Positions 1 to 8,874 of a DNA stretch of 64,000 nt are shown in pieces (the first letter of the stretch is position 1; each line of letters opens with the position of its first letter). The position numbers and the translations under genes were made by a program. The notes below the pieces were generated by a model, which worked only from the letters and a program-made list of their open reading frames with translations, ran no database searches and was not told the DNA's origin. The DNA comes from Pseudomonadales bacterium (GTDB lineage: Bacteria; Pseudomonadota; Gammaproteobacteria; Pseudomonadales; Azotimanducaceae), in the NCBI GenBank assembly GCA_028281885.1, contig JANQJA010000021.1:106496-170495 (forward strand), written 5' to 3'.

Positions 1-368
1 CTCGCGGACTCAAGAATGAGGAACTGCAGCAGTGCCATTACCATGTCAATATTCCCACGGCCGAGGCATACAGTTCACTGAATCTCGCCATGGCCGTACA
101 GGTTATTGCCTACGAGATCCTGCAGGCGGCCCGGGGAGATGCACCGCTTGAGGCCCCCTGGGATATGGAATTCGCGAGCGCCGAGTCGGTCGAGCATCTG
201 ATCGATCATCTGGAGCAGACGCTGATCGAGGTCGGGTTTCATGACCCTGACAATCCTCGCCAGCTCATGACCCGCCTGCGTCGCCTGCTGACACGAGTCC
301 GCCTCGATGCCATGGAGGTCAATATTCTGCGGGGCTTCCTCAGCGCCATCGAGAAAAAGATCCGGTAA
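1..368 (+). CDS. trmJ: tRNA (cytidine/uridine-2'-O-)-methyltransferase TrmJ, C-terminal part
   Basis: This is the 3' end of a gene cut by the window edge; the open frame starts at base 3. TrmJ 2'-O-methylates position 32 of several tRNAs using SAM and has a SPOUT trefoil-knot fold. The visible residues begin RGLKNEELQQCHYHVNIPT and continue AEAYSSLNLAMAVQVIAYE, which is the end of the TrmJ knot (cofactor loop IPT...SLNLAMAVQ). The helical C-terminal extension of the family follows. Position directly upstream of iscR matches the trmJ-iscR order of Enterobacteria. The N-terminal part lies outside the window, so intactness cannot be judged. Confidence 0.9.
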   Translation, partial: RGLKNEELQQCHYHVNIPTAEAYSSLNLAMAVQVIAYEILQAARGDAPLEAPWDMEFASAESVEHLIDHLEQTLIEVGFHDPDNPRQLMTRLRRLLTRVRLDAMEVNILRGFLSAIEKKIR

Positions 369-458
369 AAATCCGGTAAAAATAGCGGTTCTTTGAGTAC
401 CCATAGTGAACCGCGGGGTTCTCCTGTCGTAAGACTCAGTGATAGTAAACGCCGACTA

Positions 459-479
459 AACCATGTTTAAGTTATGGTT
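459..479. promoter_or_regulatory. Inverted repeat upstream of the iscR promoter
   Basis: AACCAT (459-464) and ATGGTT (474-479) form a 6-base inverted repeat with a 9-base spacer, 7 bases upstream of the iscR -35 box. It could be an extra regulator site (a second IscR site or another protein) or chance. The pairing is seen directly; the role is inferred. Confidence 0.3.
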
Positions 480-483
480 ATTT

Positions 484-514
484 AGTTGACTGTTTTAGTC
501 GGGAATTAGATACT
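484..514 (+). promoter_or_regulatory. iscR promoter with overlapping IscR-type operator
   Basis: TTGACT (486-491) and GATACT (509-514) are separated by 17 bases, a good sigma-70 promoter. The -35 box lies inside the palindrome GACT-GTTTT-AGTC (488-500), in the longer context TAGTTGACTGTTTTAGTCGG. This resembles the type-1 IscR site that [2Fe-2S]-IscR binds to repress its own operon. The position fits feedback control of iscR-iscS by cellular Fe-S status. The regulatory role is inferred from the match and the adjacent gene. Confidence 0.7.
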
Positions 515-565
515 CCACTCCTCTGTTAGCGATCGGCGCAAGAGGAAATTACTGAGGTAATGGCT

Positions 566-1054
566 ATGAAATTAACGGCTAAAGGGCGCTATGCGGTTAC
601 CGCAATGCTTGATCTCGCGGTTCATGAAGGTAAGGGTCCCATCAGTCTGGCAGACATTTCCGAGCGACAAGGCATCAGTCTTTCTTATCTGGAGCAGTTG
701 TTCGCCAAGCTTCGGCGGAACGACCTCGTCAAGAGCGTTCGCGGGCCGGGTGGCGGCTACCAGCTGTCCCGTGCTTCATCCGACATCTACGTGGCCCAGA
801 TCATCGATTCGGTTGACGAGAATGTGGATGCTACCCGCTGCCGTGGTCGTGCTGATTGTCAGCATGGCGAAACCTGTCTGACTCACGAACTGTGGACAGA
901 CCTGAGCGAGCAGATTCACCAGTTCCTGAGTAACATTGATCTTGCCAGCATCATTACCCGGCGAGAAGTCATGGAAAGAGCAGCAAAACAGGACGACTTC
1001 GTGCGAGTGCCGGCTCAGGAAGAAGTCTCCCCGGAGGAAAAACTGCAGGCATGA
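566..1054 (+). CDS. iscR: Fe-S cluster-sensing transcriptional regulator IscR
   Basis: Rrf2-family winged-helix regulator that binds a [2Fe-2S] cluster and controls Fe-S biogenesis genes. The N-terminus [18 protein letters not shown] is the family signature. The cluster ligands appear as three cysteines in [14 protein letters not shown] followed by LTH, as in E. coli IscR (three Cys plus His). I chose the ATG at 566 over the in-frame ATG at 560: GAGG at 554-557 is 8 bases from 566 but only 2 from 560, and the shorter protein matches the E. coli N-terminus. The gene overlaps iscS by 4 bases (ATGA), so the two are translationally coupled. Confidence 0.95.
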   Translation: MKLTAKGRYAVTAMLDLAVHEGKGPISLADISERQGISLSYLEQLFAKLRRNDLVKSVRGPGGGYQLSRASSDIYVAQIIDSVDENVDATRCRGRADCQHGETCLTHELWTDLSEQIHQFLSNIDLASIITRREVMERAAKQDDFVRVPAQEEVSPEEKLQA

Positions 1055-2277
1055 GCGGTCCCATTTACCTCGATTACGCGGCGACCACGCCGGTTGATCC
1101 GCGTGTGGCGCAGAAAATGAGTGGTTGTCTGCTGGTCGAAGGTAAATTCGGCAACCCGGCGAGTCGTTCCCATAAATACGGCTGGGAAGCCGAGGAAGCG
1201 GTGGAGATTGCCCGGCGCCAGGTTGCTGATCTTGTTAACTGCGATCCCCGCGAAATTGTCTGGACATCCGGTGCCACGGAGGCCGATAACCTGGCAATCA
1301 AGGGTGTTGCCGAGTTCTATCGCCAGGGTAATAGTCAGGGCGGTCATATCGTCACCTCTGCCATCGAGCACAAGGCAGTGGTGGATACCTGCCGACATCT
1401 TGAGCGACGGGGATTCGAAGTCACCTATTTGGTTCCGGACGCGGACGGTCTGATTACGCCGGCGTCCGTTGGCGCTGCCTTGCGCGATGACACCATCATC
1501 GTCTCCATCATGCACGTAAACAACGAACTGGGCGTGACTAATGACATCGCCGGCATCGGCGAGGTCTGCCGGGAGGCGGGCGTCTATTACCATGTCGATG
1601 CAGCCCAAAGTGCTGGCAAGGTGCCGATTGACCTGGAGCAACTGAAGGTCGATCTGATGTCGTTTTCGGGGCACAAGATCTACGGTCCAAAGGGGATTGG
1701 TGCGCTGTTTGTCCGCCGCCAGCCGCGTGTTCGGTTGGAAGCACAGATTCATGGGGGCGGTCATGAGCGCGGGATGCGGTCGGGTACCCTGGCGACGCAT
1801 CAAATTGTCGGCATGGGAGAGGCTTTCCGTATTGCCCGCAGTGAGCTTGCGGATGAGGCGGTTCATATCCTGGCGCTGCGAGAGCGGTTCCTGAAGGGGG
1901 TGATTGAGGGACTTGAGGCCGTCAGTATTAATGGCACGCTGGCAGCGCATGTGCCGGGCATCGTTAATCTCTGTTTCGAGCATGTCGATGGTGAATCGCT
2001 GATGATGTCAATGACGGGTCTGGCCGTCTCAAGCGGCTCGGCCTGTACCTCAGCCAGCATCGAACCTTCCTACGTGCTGCGTGCCCTTGGGTTACCGGAT
2101 GACAAGGCACATAGCTCAGTTCGATTCTCGATTGGCCGTTTTACGACGGAGGCAGATATCGATGCCGCCATTGAAGAGGTTGTGACAACTGTCACGCGGC
2201 TGCGGGAACGCTCGGAAAGCTGGCAGGCATTCAAGGGCGAGACGGCCGCCGGAGAGACTGCAACACCCACCGGTTGA
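1051..2277 (+). CDS. iscS: Cysteine desulfurase IscS-like
   Basis: PLP-dependent class V aminotransferase-fold enzyme that takes sulfur from cysteine for Fe-S clusters and thiolated tRNA. It begins [17 protein letters not shown]. The PLP lysine is K209 (SFSGHK) and the catalytic cysteine is C332 in [20 protein letters not shown], nearly identical to E. coli IscS, so it is the IscS (group I) type rather than SufS. At 408 aa it has the usual length, but the last residues ([15 protein letters not shown]) do not resemble the E. coli tail that helps bind IscU. The next gene is ndk, with no iscU-iscA-hscBA-fdx. The activity assignment is firm; its role in cluster assembly here is uncertain. Confidence 0.93.
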   Translation: MSGPIYLDYAATTPVDPRVAQKMSGCLLVEGKFGNPASRSHKYGWEAEEAVEIARRQVADLVNCDPREIVWTSGATEADNLAIKGVAEFYRQGNSQGGHIVTSAIEHKAVVDTCRHLERRGFEVTYLVPDADGLITPASVGAALRDDTIIVSIMHVNNELGVTNDIAGIGEVCREAGVYYHVDAAQSAGKVPIDLEQLKVDLMSFSGHKIYGPKGIGALFVRRQPRVRLEAQIHGGGHERGMRSGTLATHQIVGMGEAFRIARSELADEAVHILALRERFLKGVIEGLEAVSINGTLAAHVPGIVNLCFEHVDGESLMMSMTGLAVSSGSACTSASIEPSYVLRALGLPDDKAHSSVRFSIGRFTTEADIDAAIEEVVTTVTRLRERSESWQAFKGETAAGETATPTG

Positions 2278-2318
2278 GTGGCGCAAATTACCGGTCGATT
2301 TTTGCCGCTAACCCTCTG

Positions 2319-2349
2319 AACCCGCGTATAATAGCGGGTTTATTTTTTC
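2319..2349 (+). terminator. Hairpin with T-tract after iscS, carrying TATAAT in its loop
   Basis: AACCCGC (2319-2325) pairs with GCGGGTT (2334-2340) and is followed by TATTTTTT. This is an intrinsic-terminator shape ending the iscRS transcript. The loop holds a perfect TATAAT (2327-2332), which could be the -10 of an ndk promoter. The -35 region (TTTGCC near 2301) is weak. One sequence may therefore serve both as terminator and promoter; this is inferred, not shown. Confidence 0.55.
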
Positions 2350-2409
2350 CGGCAGGTGCTGGCCGGAACGCAATTGTTTCATTTCAAACAGACTGGGAGT
2401 TGTAGTCAC

Positions 2410-2835
2410 ATGGCAGTAGAAAAAACCTTCTCGATCATTAAACCCGATGCAGTTGCCAAGAATGTGATCGGCGAGATCGTATCCCGATTTGAGAAGGCCG
2501 GCCTCCAGGTGGTCGCATCGCGCATGGCGCAGCTGACGAAAGAGCAGGCGCAGGGGTTTTATGGTGAGCACGAAGGTAAACCCTTCTACGAGGACCTGGT
2601 CAGTTACATGACGTCCGGACCGGTCGTGGTCCAGGTGCTTGAAGGCGAAAACGCCATTGCGCTCAATCGAGAGCTGATGGGCGCCACCAATCCGAAGGAT
2701 GCTGCTCCGGGCACGATCCGGGCTGATTTTGCCGAGTCTATCGATGCCAACGCGGTACACGGTTCAGATGCACCCGAGTCTGCCAAACGAGAGATTGCGT
2801 TCTTCTTCTCTGACGATCAGATCTGCAGCTGTTAG
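2410..2835 (+). CDS. ndk: Nucleoside diphosphate kinase
   Basis: Transfers the gamma phosphate of ATP to NDPs through a phosphohistidine. The protein is 141 aa, the normal length for the family. It starts [15 protein letters not shown], and the active-site histidine is H117 in [16 protein letters not shown]. The ATG at 2410 is chosen because GGGAG at 2395-2399 precedes it by 10 bases and the N-terminus aligns with E. coli Ndk; an in-frame start at 2356 would add 18 unrelated residues. The gene opens the ndk-rlmN-pilW-rodZ-ispG-hisS block conserved in gammaproteobacteria. Confidence 0.97.
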   Translation: MAVEKTFSIIKPDAVAKNVIGEIVSRFEKAGLQVVASRMAQLTKEQAQGFYGEHEGKPFYEDLVSYMTSGPVVVQVLEGENAIALNRELMGATNPKDAAPGTIRADFAESIDANAVHGSDAPESAKREIAFFFSDDQICSC

Positions 2836-2841
2836 CACGAA

Positions 2842-3957
2842 ATGACGACTTCGCCTGACAAGCACAACTACCTTGGTTTCACGCGAAGCCGGATGACGGC
2901 TTTCATGGTGGAGTTGGGCGAAAAGCCGTTTCGAGCGGGCCAGATTCTGAAGTGGATCCATCATCGTGGCTTTAACAGTTTCGACGAGATGACTGATATC
3001 AGCAAGGCGCTGCGTATCAGGCTGGCAGAACTGGGCGAGATCAGAGAGCCGGAAGTGATTACCGAACGGGTGTCCAAAGATGGCACTCGCAAGTGGCTGA
3101 TCAAGTCCGCATCGGGCAGTGCGGTGGAAACCGTGTTCATTCCCGAGGAAGGCCGCGGCACCCTGTGTGTTTCCTCGCAGGTTGGTTGTGCCCTCGACTG
3201 CAAGTTCTGCTCGACTGGTAAACAGGGATTCAACAGCAACCTTACCGCCGCCGAGATTATCGGTCAGGTACGAATTGCTACCAGAGTCCTGGCGAGCGCC
3301 TACCCGGAGCGGGAACGGGTGGTGACCAATATTGTGTTGATGGGCATGGGAGAGCCGCTGCTGAACTTCGATAACGTCACAGCTGCAGTGGACCTGATGA
3401 TGGATGACCTGGGTTATGGCATTTCCAAGCGCAAGGTGACGATTTCAACGGCGGGTGTTGTGCCAGCGATATACCAGCTTGCCGAAACCACCGATGCGTC
3501 GCTGGCCATTTCTCTCCATGCACCAAACAATGCGTTGCGTGATGAGCTGGTGCCGATCAACAGGAAATATCCGATAGAAGCGCTGTTGCCTGCCTGCCGG
3601 CGATATGCGGAGAACTTTGGCGAGAAACGCACCGTGACGGTGGAATATACACTCATGGATGGTGTCAATGATCAGCCGGAACATGCAGTGGAACTGGCGG
3701 AACTGCTGGCGGATTTTCCTTGCAAGATTAATCTGATCCCGTTTAATCCTTTTCCCGGTGCGCCCTACAAGCGTCCCAGCATGATTGCGGTACGAGCATT
3801 CCAGGACCGACTGGTCCGGGCGGGCCATGCGGTGACCACCAGGACGACTCGCGGTGAAGACATCCAGGCGGCCTGTGGTCAGTTGGTTGGCGAAGTGGAA
3901 GACAAGACGCGTCGTTCGGCGCGTTACAAAAAAATTGCGGCAGAGGAAGTGGCCTGA
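2842..3957 (+). CDS. rlmN: Dual-specificity RNA methyltransferase RlmN
   Basis: Radical-SAM enzyme that C2-methylates A2503 of 23S rRNA and A37 of some tRNAs. The CX3CX2C cluster motif is C116-C120-C123 ([15 protein letters not shown]). The second mechanistic cysteine, C345, sits near the C-terminus in DIQAACGQL. At 371 aa it is close to E. coli RlmN (384). Its stop TGA (3955-3957) overlaps the ATG of the next gene by one base, indicating an operon. The radical-SAM core, GMGEPL motif and C-terminal cysteine are all present. Confidence 0.97.
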   Translation: MTTSPDKHNYLGFTRSRMTAFMVELGEKPFRAGQILKWIHHRGFNSFDEMTDISKALRIRLAELGEIREPEVITERVSKDGTRKWLIKSASGSAVETVFIPEEGRGTLCVSSQVGCALDCKFCSTGKQGFNSNLTAAEIIGQVRIATRVLASAYPERERVVTNIVLMGMGEPLLNFDNVTAAVDLMMDDLGYGISKRKVTISTAGVVPAIYQLAETTDASLAISLHAPNNALRDELVPINRKYPIEALLPACRRYAENFGEKRTVTVEYTLMDGVNDQPEHAVELAELLADFPCKINLIPFNPFPGAPYKRPSMIAVRAFQDRLVRAGHAVTTRTTRGEDIQAACGQLVGEVEDKTRRSARYKKIAAEEVA

Positions 3958-4703
3958 TGCGATTGTTTACCATTTGTTTGTTCCTTCTGCTGGTGGGGTG
4001 TACCTCTGATCCGGTAACGCCAACGTCCAGCGTGCCCGAGGATGAGCGGATAAAAACGCTGGTCGATCTTGGCACGGGTTATCTGCGCAAGGGCGACTAT
4101 ATTCGTGCGAAGGAACATCTGAACCGTGCATTGAGCATCAATCCACGCTCGCCCAGTGCGCACAACACGATTGCACTGGTGTTCGTCCTTGAACAGGAAT
4201 ATGAGATCGCTGAGGATCATTTTCGTCGTGCGATCCGCACTGCGCCGGATGCGACCATGGTGCGCAATAACTATGGTGCTTTTCTATTCGATCGTGGTCG
4301 CTTTGAAGACGCCATCAGGCAGCTCTCTATCGCATCGGAAGACCGTTACTATGAGGGACGACCGACAGTATTTGAAAACCTGGGCGTCAGCCATTTGCAG
4401 GTCGGTGACCTTGCAGCCGCAGAGCGGGCATTTGACCGCGCCATTGCGTTGAATCCGGACCAGACCCGGTCGCTGCTCGAATTGGCTTCGATTCGTTATG
4501 GCCAGCAGGCGTATGTTGAATCCCGGGGGCTGCTGCAACGTCACCAGCAGGCAGGGCAGCCCAGTGCGAAAAGCCTGTGGTTGTGTGTGCGTCTGGCTCG
4601 TGTGTTTGACAATTCCGACGATGAAGCAAGCTGTGCGCTGGCGCTTCGAAATATTTTCCCGGCATCACAGGAGTACCGGGCCTACCAGGAGAGCCAGTCC
4701 TGA
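3957..4703 (+). CDS. pilW: Type IV pilus biogenesis/stability lipoprotein PilW (PilF), TPR
   Basis: A predicted lipoprotein: [15 protein letters not shown] ends in a lipobox with C15 as the lipidated residue and Thr at +2, suggesting outer-membrane sorting. The rest is a series of tetratricopeptide repeats (GTGYLRKGDYIRAKEHLNRA, then HNTIALVFVLEQEYEIAEDH and others). Length (248 aa) and location between rlmN and rodZ match PilW/PilF, which helps PilQ secretin assembly in type IV pili. No other pilus gene is in the window, so involvement in pili rests on family and synteny. It overlaps rlmN and rodZ by one base each. Confidence 0.88.
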   Translation: MRLFTICLFLLLVGCTSDPVTPTSSVPEDERIKTLVDLGTGYLRKGDYIRAKEHLNRALSINPRSPSAHNTIALVFVLEQEYEIAEDHFRRAIRTAPDATMVRNNYGAFLFDRGRFEDAIRQLSIASEDRYYEGRPTVFENLGVSHLQVGDLAAAERAFDRAIALNPDQTRSLLELASIRYGQQAYVESRGLLQRHQQAGQPSAKSLWLCVRLARVFDNSDDEASCALALRNIFPASQEYRAYQESQS

Positions 4704-5731
4704 TGACGGCGCCGGAATCGGAACAGGAACTGGCCCCGTCGGCGGTGTCGGCACGGCTGGTTCAGGCGCGTGAGGCCAAGGGGCTCAGCCAGAAGGACGT
4801 GGCAGATCAGCTGTTTCTCACCACGACGTTCATTCGATATCTGGATGCGGGTGAGTTCCACAAGATACCCAAGCCGGCGTTCATCAAGGGTTATCTGCGA
4901 TCCTATGCCCGCGTTGTCGAGCTGGAGGGCGACGATCTGGTTGAGATGTTCGAGTCCGAGCAGAATATTCCGCAGCAGCCACCGCGAATCGTCGATGTCA
5001 CCAAGGGCACATCGCCGCCGACCGGGTTTGCAGGACCCATTGTCCAGACCGGCGTGATTGGGCTGGTGGGTGTGTTGCTGGTGATGGCGATTGTCTGGTG
5101 GATTGCCAGTGAGGATGAACCACCGCCGGTCGTGACGTCATCACCCTTGTTTGAATCAATCGGTGACATGGATTCGCTGGTGGCTGAAGCAGATGCGGGA
5201 CCTGTGGCGCCGGAGGTGACCGAAGAGAACAGTGCTGTTTCATCGACCCCCGAAGACGGAGAAACACAGGCCACGGCACTGGTTCAGCCGGAAGCCGCGT
5301 CAGCGGAAGCCTTGCCGGCGAACAATGGTGACAGTGAGATCGCCCAGTCAGCCGCTGCCACCGACGATACACCTGCAGAGGAGGCTGATGAGGTCGCGGA
5401 AGAAATTGCTCAGGGTGTCGATGAGGTCCAGATCGAACGAGTTCGGGAGGACGGTGTCCACTACATTACGGTTTACGCGGGAGGAGAATCCGAGATGAGG
5501 TTTTCCTTCTCCGATGAGTGCTGGGTCGAGATCACTGATGGCGTGGGTGCCAGGGTCTATGCGGATCTGAATCGTGCCGGTGACCTGATGACTGTTTATG
5601 GTACCGCGCCCTTTGATGTGTTGTTGGGCAGGGCCTCCGCGGTCGAGATGGAGGTCGATAAAAAGTCCATTAATCTGGACCGGTTTGCTACCAGTGAAAG
5701 TACTGCAAGAGTGAGGACTGCCAGGCTGTAG
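4703..5731 (+). CDS. rodZ: Cytoskeletal protein RodZ
   Basis: Membrane protein linking MreB filaments to the elongation machinery. Residues about 15-85 form a Cro/C1-type helix-turn-helix domain ([20 protein letters not shown]). A single transmembrane helix lies at about 112-134. A long Glu/Ala/Pro-rich periplasmic linker (about 138-245) leads to a C-terminal DUF4115 domain ([17 protein letters not shown]). At 342 aa it matches E. coli RodZ (337). It lies between pilW and ispG as in E. coli, and its ATG overlaps the pilW stop (TGATG). Confidence 0.94.
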   Translation: MTAPESEQELAPSAVSARLVQAREAKGLSQKDVADQLFLTTTFIRYLDAGEFHKIPKPAFIKGYLRSYARVVELEGDDLVEMFESEQNIPQQPPRIVDVTKGTSPPTGFAGPIVQTGVIGLVGVLLVMAIVWWIASEDEPPPVVTSSPLFESIGDMDSLVAEADAGPVAPEVTEENSAVSSTPEDGETQATALVQPEAASAEALPANNGDSEIAQSAAATDDTPAEEADEVAEEIAQGVDEVQIERVREDGVHYITVYAGGESEMRFSFSDECWVEITDGVGARVYADLNRAGDLMTVYGTAPFDVLLGRASAVEMEVDKKSINLDRFATSESTARVRTARL

Positions 5732-5747
5732 GCCAGGTATTGGACCG

Positions 5748-6863
5748 ATGAAACAGGAATCAACGATCAAACGCCGCAAATCCCGCCAGCTGATGGTGGG
5801 TGATGTGCCCGTAGGTGGCGATGCGCCGATCTCGGTGCAGAGCATGACCAATACGGAGACCACGGATGTTGAGGCGACGGTCGCGCAAATCAGGCGCCTC
5901 GAAGCGGCGGGTGCCGATATCGTGCGTGTGTCGGTACCGAGTATGGACGCGGCCGAGGCGTTTGGTGTGATTCGGCAACAGGTAGTGGTGCCGCTGGTTG
6001 CTGACATTCATTTCGATTACCGAATTGCCCTTCGGGTGGCGGAACTTGGTGTCGATTGCCTGCGGATCAATCCCGGGAACATTGGCAGCGCGGATCGTAT
6101 CAAGGCGGTGGTCAGCACCTGTCGAGACAACGGCATTCCGATTCGTATTGGTGTCAATGCCGGCTCGCTGGGGAAAGACCTGCTGCGCAAGTACAAGGAG
6201 CCGAATGCCACGGCCATGGTGGAATCGGCCAAGCGCAATATCGACCTGCTGGACAAGGAAGACTTTCAGGACTTCAAGGTCAGCATGAAATCCTCGGATG
6301 TATTCATGGCGGTGGAAGCCTATCGCGCGATTGCCGGGCAGATCGATCAGCCGCTTCACCTGGGTATTACCGAAGCAGGCGGACTGCGTTCGGGCACAGT
6401 GAAATCGGCGGTTGGTCTCGGCATCCTGTTGATGGAGGGGATTGGCGACACCCTGCGAATATCGCTTGCCGCCGATCCGGTGGAGGAGATTCGGGCTGGA
6501 TTTGATCTGCTCAAGAGTCTGCACCTTCGCACCAAGGGCGTTAACCTGACTGCCTGCCCGAGTTGCTCAAGGCAGAATTTTGATGTGATCGCGATTGTCA
6601 ACGAGCTGGAGCGCCGGGTGGAGGACATCACGACGCCAATTGATGTGTCGATCATCGGGTGTATTGTCAACGGCCCCGGCGAAGCGAAGGAGTCGGAGAT
6701 TGGGCTGACTGGCGCCTCGCCCAGCAACCTGGTCTATGTCGATGGCAAACCGGATCACAAGATCTGCAACGAAGTGCTGCTCGATGAACTTGAAGCCATG
6801 ATTCGCCGTCGGGTTGCCGAAAAGCAGGCAGTGGATAAACACCTGATTGCCAAACAGTCGTGA
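5748..6863 (+). CDS. ispG: 4-hydroxy-3-methylbut-2-en-1-yl diphosphate synthase (flavodoxin), IspG
   Basis: [4Fe-4S] enzyme of the MEP isoprenoid pathway converting MEcPP to HMBPP. It has the TIM-barrel half and the C-terminal reductase-like half in one 371-aa chain, the bacterial two-domain form. Cluster ligands C270 and C273 (TACPSCSRQ) and C305 ([10 protein letters not shown]), plus E312, are present. Being a cluster enzyme, it depends on the Fe-S system regulated from the start of the window. Confidence 0.97.
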   Translation: MKQESTIKRRKSRQLMVGDVPVGGDAPISVQSMTNTETTDVEATVAQIRRLEAAGADIVRVSVPSMDAAEAFGVIRQQVVVPLVADIHFDYRIALRVAELGVDCLRINPGNIGSADRIKAVVSTCRDNGIPIRIGVNAGSLGKDLLRKYKEPNATAMVESAKRNIDLLDKEDFQDFKVSMKSSDVFMAVEAYRAIAGQIDQPLHLGITEAGGLRSGTVKSAVGLGILLMEGIGDTLRISLAADPVEEIRAGFDLLKSLHLRTKGVNLTACPSCSRQNFDVIAIVNELERRVEDITTPIDVSIIGCIVNGPGEAKESEIGLTGASPSNLVYVDGKPDHKICNEVLLDELEAMIRRRVAEKQAVDKHLIAKQS

Positions 6864-6875
6864 TGTTGTAGAACG

Positions 6876-8141
6876 ATGGCGAAATTCCAGACCGTTCGCG
6901 GTATGCAGGACCTGCTGCCGGACAAGCAGGAAATCTACACCGACCTGACGTCGAGGATCGGCGCGCTGCTGGATTCGTATGGCTATCGCCAGATCGGCCT
7001 GCCGCTGATTGAGTCAACTGATCTGTTTCGGCGTACTGTGGGCGAGGCGACCGACATCGTTGAAAAAGAGATGTATACCTTCGAGGACCGCAGCGGCGAC
7101 AGCATTACGCTCAGACCGGAAGGCACTGCGGGTTGTGTACGTTTCGCCCAGCAACATGGATTGTTGTTCAACCAGGTCCAGCGGTTGTGGTACTGCGGAC
7201 CCATGTTCCGCTATGAGCGACCGCAGAAGGGTCGTTACCGACAGTTCGAACAGATTGGCGCGGAGTGCTTTGGCATGGCCGGGCCGGACATCGACGCGGA
7301 ACTGATCCTGATGCTGGCCAGGCTCTGGCGGGAACTGGGGATTGATGACTCGATTGGGCTCGAACTCAATTCCATGGGTACGATCGAAAGTCGAGCCGCG
7401 TATCGCGAGGCACTCGTTTCCTATCTCACTCAATTTGAGTCTGATCTTGATGAAGACAGTCGCCGCCGACTCACGACTAACCCGCTCCGGATTCTTGATA
7501 GCAAGAATAAAACGACCCAGAGGATTCTGGGGGATGCGCCTTCGATCATGGAGCATCTGGACGCGGCTTCTCGCGACCACTTTGAGGCGCTGACGTCTTT
7601 GCTCAAGACGGCGCAGCTTCCATTTCGGCTCAATCCGCGTATTGTTCGCGGGCTGGACTATTACAACAAGACAGTTTTCGAGTGGGTTACCGATTCACTC
7701 GGTGCCCAGGGCACGGTCTGCGGCGGTGGCCGCTACGATGGACTGGTCGAGGAAGTTGGTGGTCGTGCCACACCGGCCGTTGGCTTTGCCATGGGGCTTG
7801 ATCGTCTGGCGCTGATGCTGGAAGAGACCTATTCGCATCGTGAGGCGGCAGACATCTATATTGCCTCGGCAGGCGAGGTGGCTCGTGGACAGGCACTGCT
7901 GATTGCAGAACAGTTGCGTCAGGATTTGCCGGGCAAACGAATTGTCACACACTGCGGAGACGGCAAGTTTAAGGCCCAGATGAAGCGGGCGGACGAGTCG
8001 GCAGCGAAGGTTGCCATGGTCATTGGCGAAGATGAGGTGGCGGAAGGTGCCGTCGGGGTCAAACATTTGCGCGATAAAGGGCAGCAGGTCAGTGTTGCCA
8101 TGACCGAATTGTCGGTTTATCTGAAGAACATATTTGAATGA
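6876..8141 (+). CDS. hisS: Histidine--tRNA ligase
   Basis: Class II aminoacyl-tRNA synthetase of 421 aa (E. coli 424). Motif 2 is visible as MFRYERPQKGRYRQFEQIG. The histidine-specific motifs appear as RGLDYYNKTVFEW and GGGRYDGL, and motif 3 as GFAMGLDRL. The C-terminal anticodon-binding domain follows from about residue 325. Location between ispG and yfgM is the conserved order. Confidence 0.98.
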   Translation: MAKFQTVRGMQDLLPDKQEIYTDLTSRIGALLDSYGYRQIGLPLIESTDLFRRTVGEATDIVEKEMYTFEDRSGDSITLRPEGTAGCVRFAQQHGLLFNQVQRLWYCGPMFRYERPQKGRYRQFEQIGAECFGMAGPDIDAELILMLARLWRELGIDDSIGLELNSMGTIESRAAYREALVSYLTQFESDLDEDSRRRLTTNPLRILDSKNKTTQRILGDAPSIMEHLDAASRDHFEALTSLLKTAQLPFRLNPRIVRGLDYYNKTVFEWVTDSLGAQGTVCGGGRYDGLVEEVGGRATPAVGFAMGLDRLALMLEETYSHREAADIYIASAGEVARGQALLIAEQLRQDLPGKRIVTHCGDGKFKAQMKRADESAAKVAMVIGEDEVAEGAVGVKHLRDKGQQVSVAMTELSVYLKNIFE

Positions 8142-8163
8142 GAAGTTGGGGAAAGGAGTCGTA

Positions 8164-8874
8164 GTGGCTGAATCAGACGAAGAACAGATCGAAGCCATCA
8201 AACGCTGGTGGGACGAGAACGGGACCTCGATTCTTGTGGGCGTCGTGCTGGTCGTTGGGGGGGTGCTCGGATTTCAGGGATGGCAGAATCATGTCCGTGA
8301 TACCGGTGAAGCAGCTGCAGCTATTTATGCCAATCTACTGGAAGCGACAAGGCTGGACTCACCGTTCGACGAACATGACGAGGAAAGCCTGCAGACGGCG
8401 CAGTTCCTGGCATCTCAACTCAAGAATGAATACAGCGGATCGAGCTATGCGCATTTTGCTGCGCTGCTGATGGCCAAACAGGCCGTCGAGGCAGGCGACC
8501 TGGATGCGGCCGGGGCTGAACTGGCCTGGGCGATGGATGATGGCGTGGATGAGTCCCTTCGGCCGGTTGTTGTGATGCGACTTGCGCGGGTGCAGAACGC
8601 GCAGGGAAGACAGCAGGACGCATTGAAGACATTGTTGTCAGTGGAGCCGGGTGAACACGAACCGAGCTGGCGAGAAGTCCGCGGTGATATCTATCTCGCC
8701 ATGGGTGACCGGGAACTGGCCCGTGAGTCCTATGAACAGGCCCTGGCGGCGCTGGAAAATCCCCAGAGTCGTCCGATACTACAGATCAAGCTTAACGATC
8801 TTGAAGTCCCGCAGGTCACTGCACCGGCTGATGAGCCGGCGGCGAGTGCCGAGGCTGAGTCGGAAGACAGTTAA
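8164..8874 (+). CDS. yfgM: YfgM family periplasmic chaperone/ancillary SecYEG translocon subunit
   Basis: Single-pass inner-membrane protein with a periplasmic TPR-like domain; E. coli YfgM works with PpiD at SecYEG. Residues 1-20 (VAESDEEQIEAIKRWWDENG) match the family N-terminus, followed by a membrane helix (about 21-38). I chose GTG at 8164 because AAGGAG at 8153-8158 is 5 bases away; the longer frame would need a TTG inside hisS without a ribosome site. It lies between hisS and bamB as in E. coli. The C-terminus is acidic. Confidence 0.88.
   Translation: MAESDEEQIEAIKRWWDENGTSILVGVVLVVGGVLGFQGWQNHVRDTGEAAAAIYANLLEATRLDSPFDEHDEESLQTAQFLASQLKNEYSGSSYAHFAALLMAKQAVEAGDLDAAGAELAWAMDDGVDESLRPVVVMRLARVQNAQGRQQDALKTLLSVEPGEHEPSWREVRGDIYLAMGDRELARESYEQALAALENPQSRPILQIKLNDLEVPQVTAPADEPAASAEAESEDS

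Noticed and set aside
1015..1983. 322-aa reverse-strand ORF
   Set aside because: It lies fully opposite iscS, has no recognisable domain and mirrors the codon bias of iscS.
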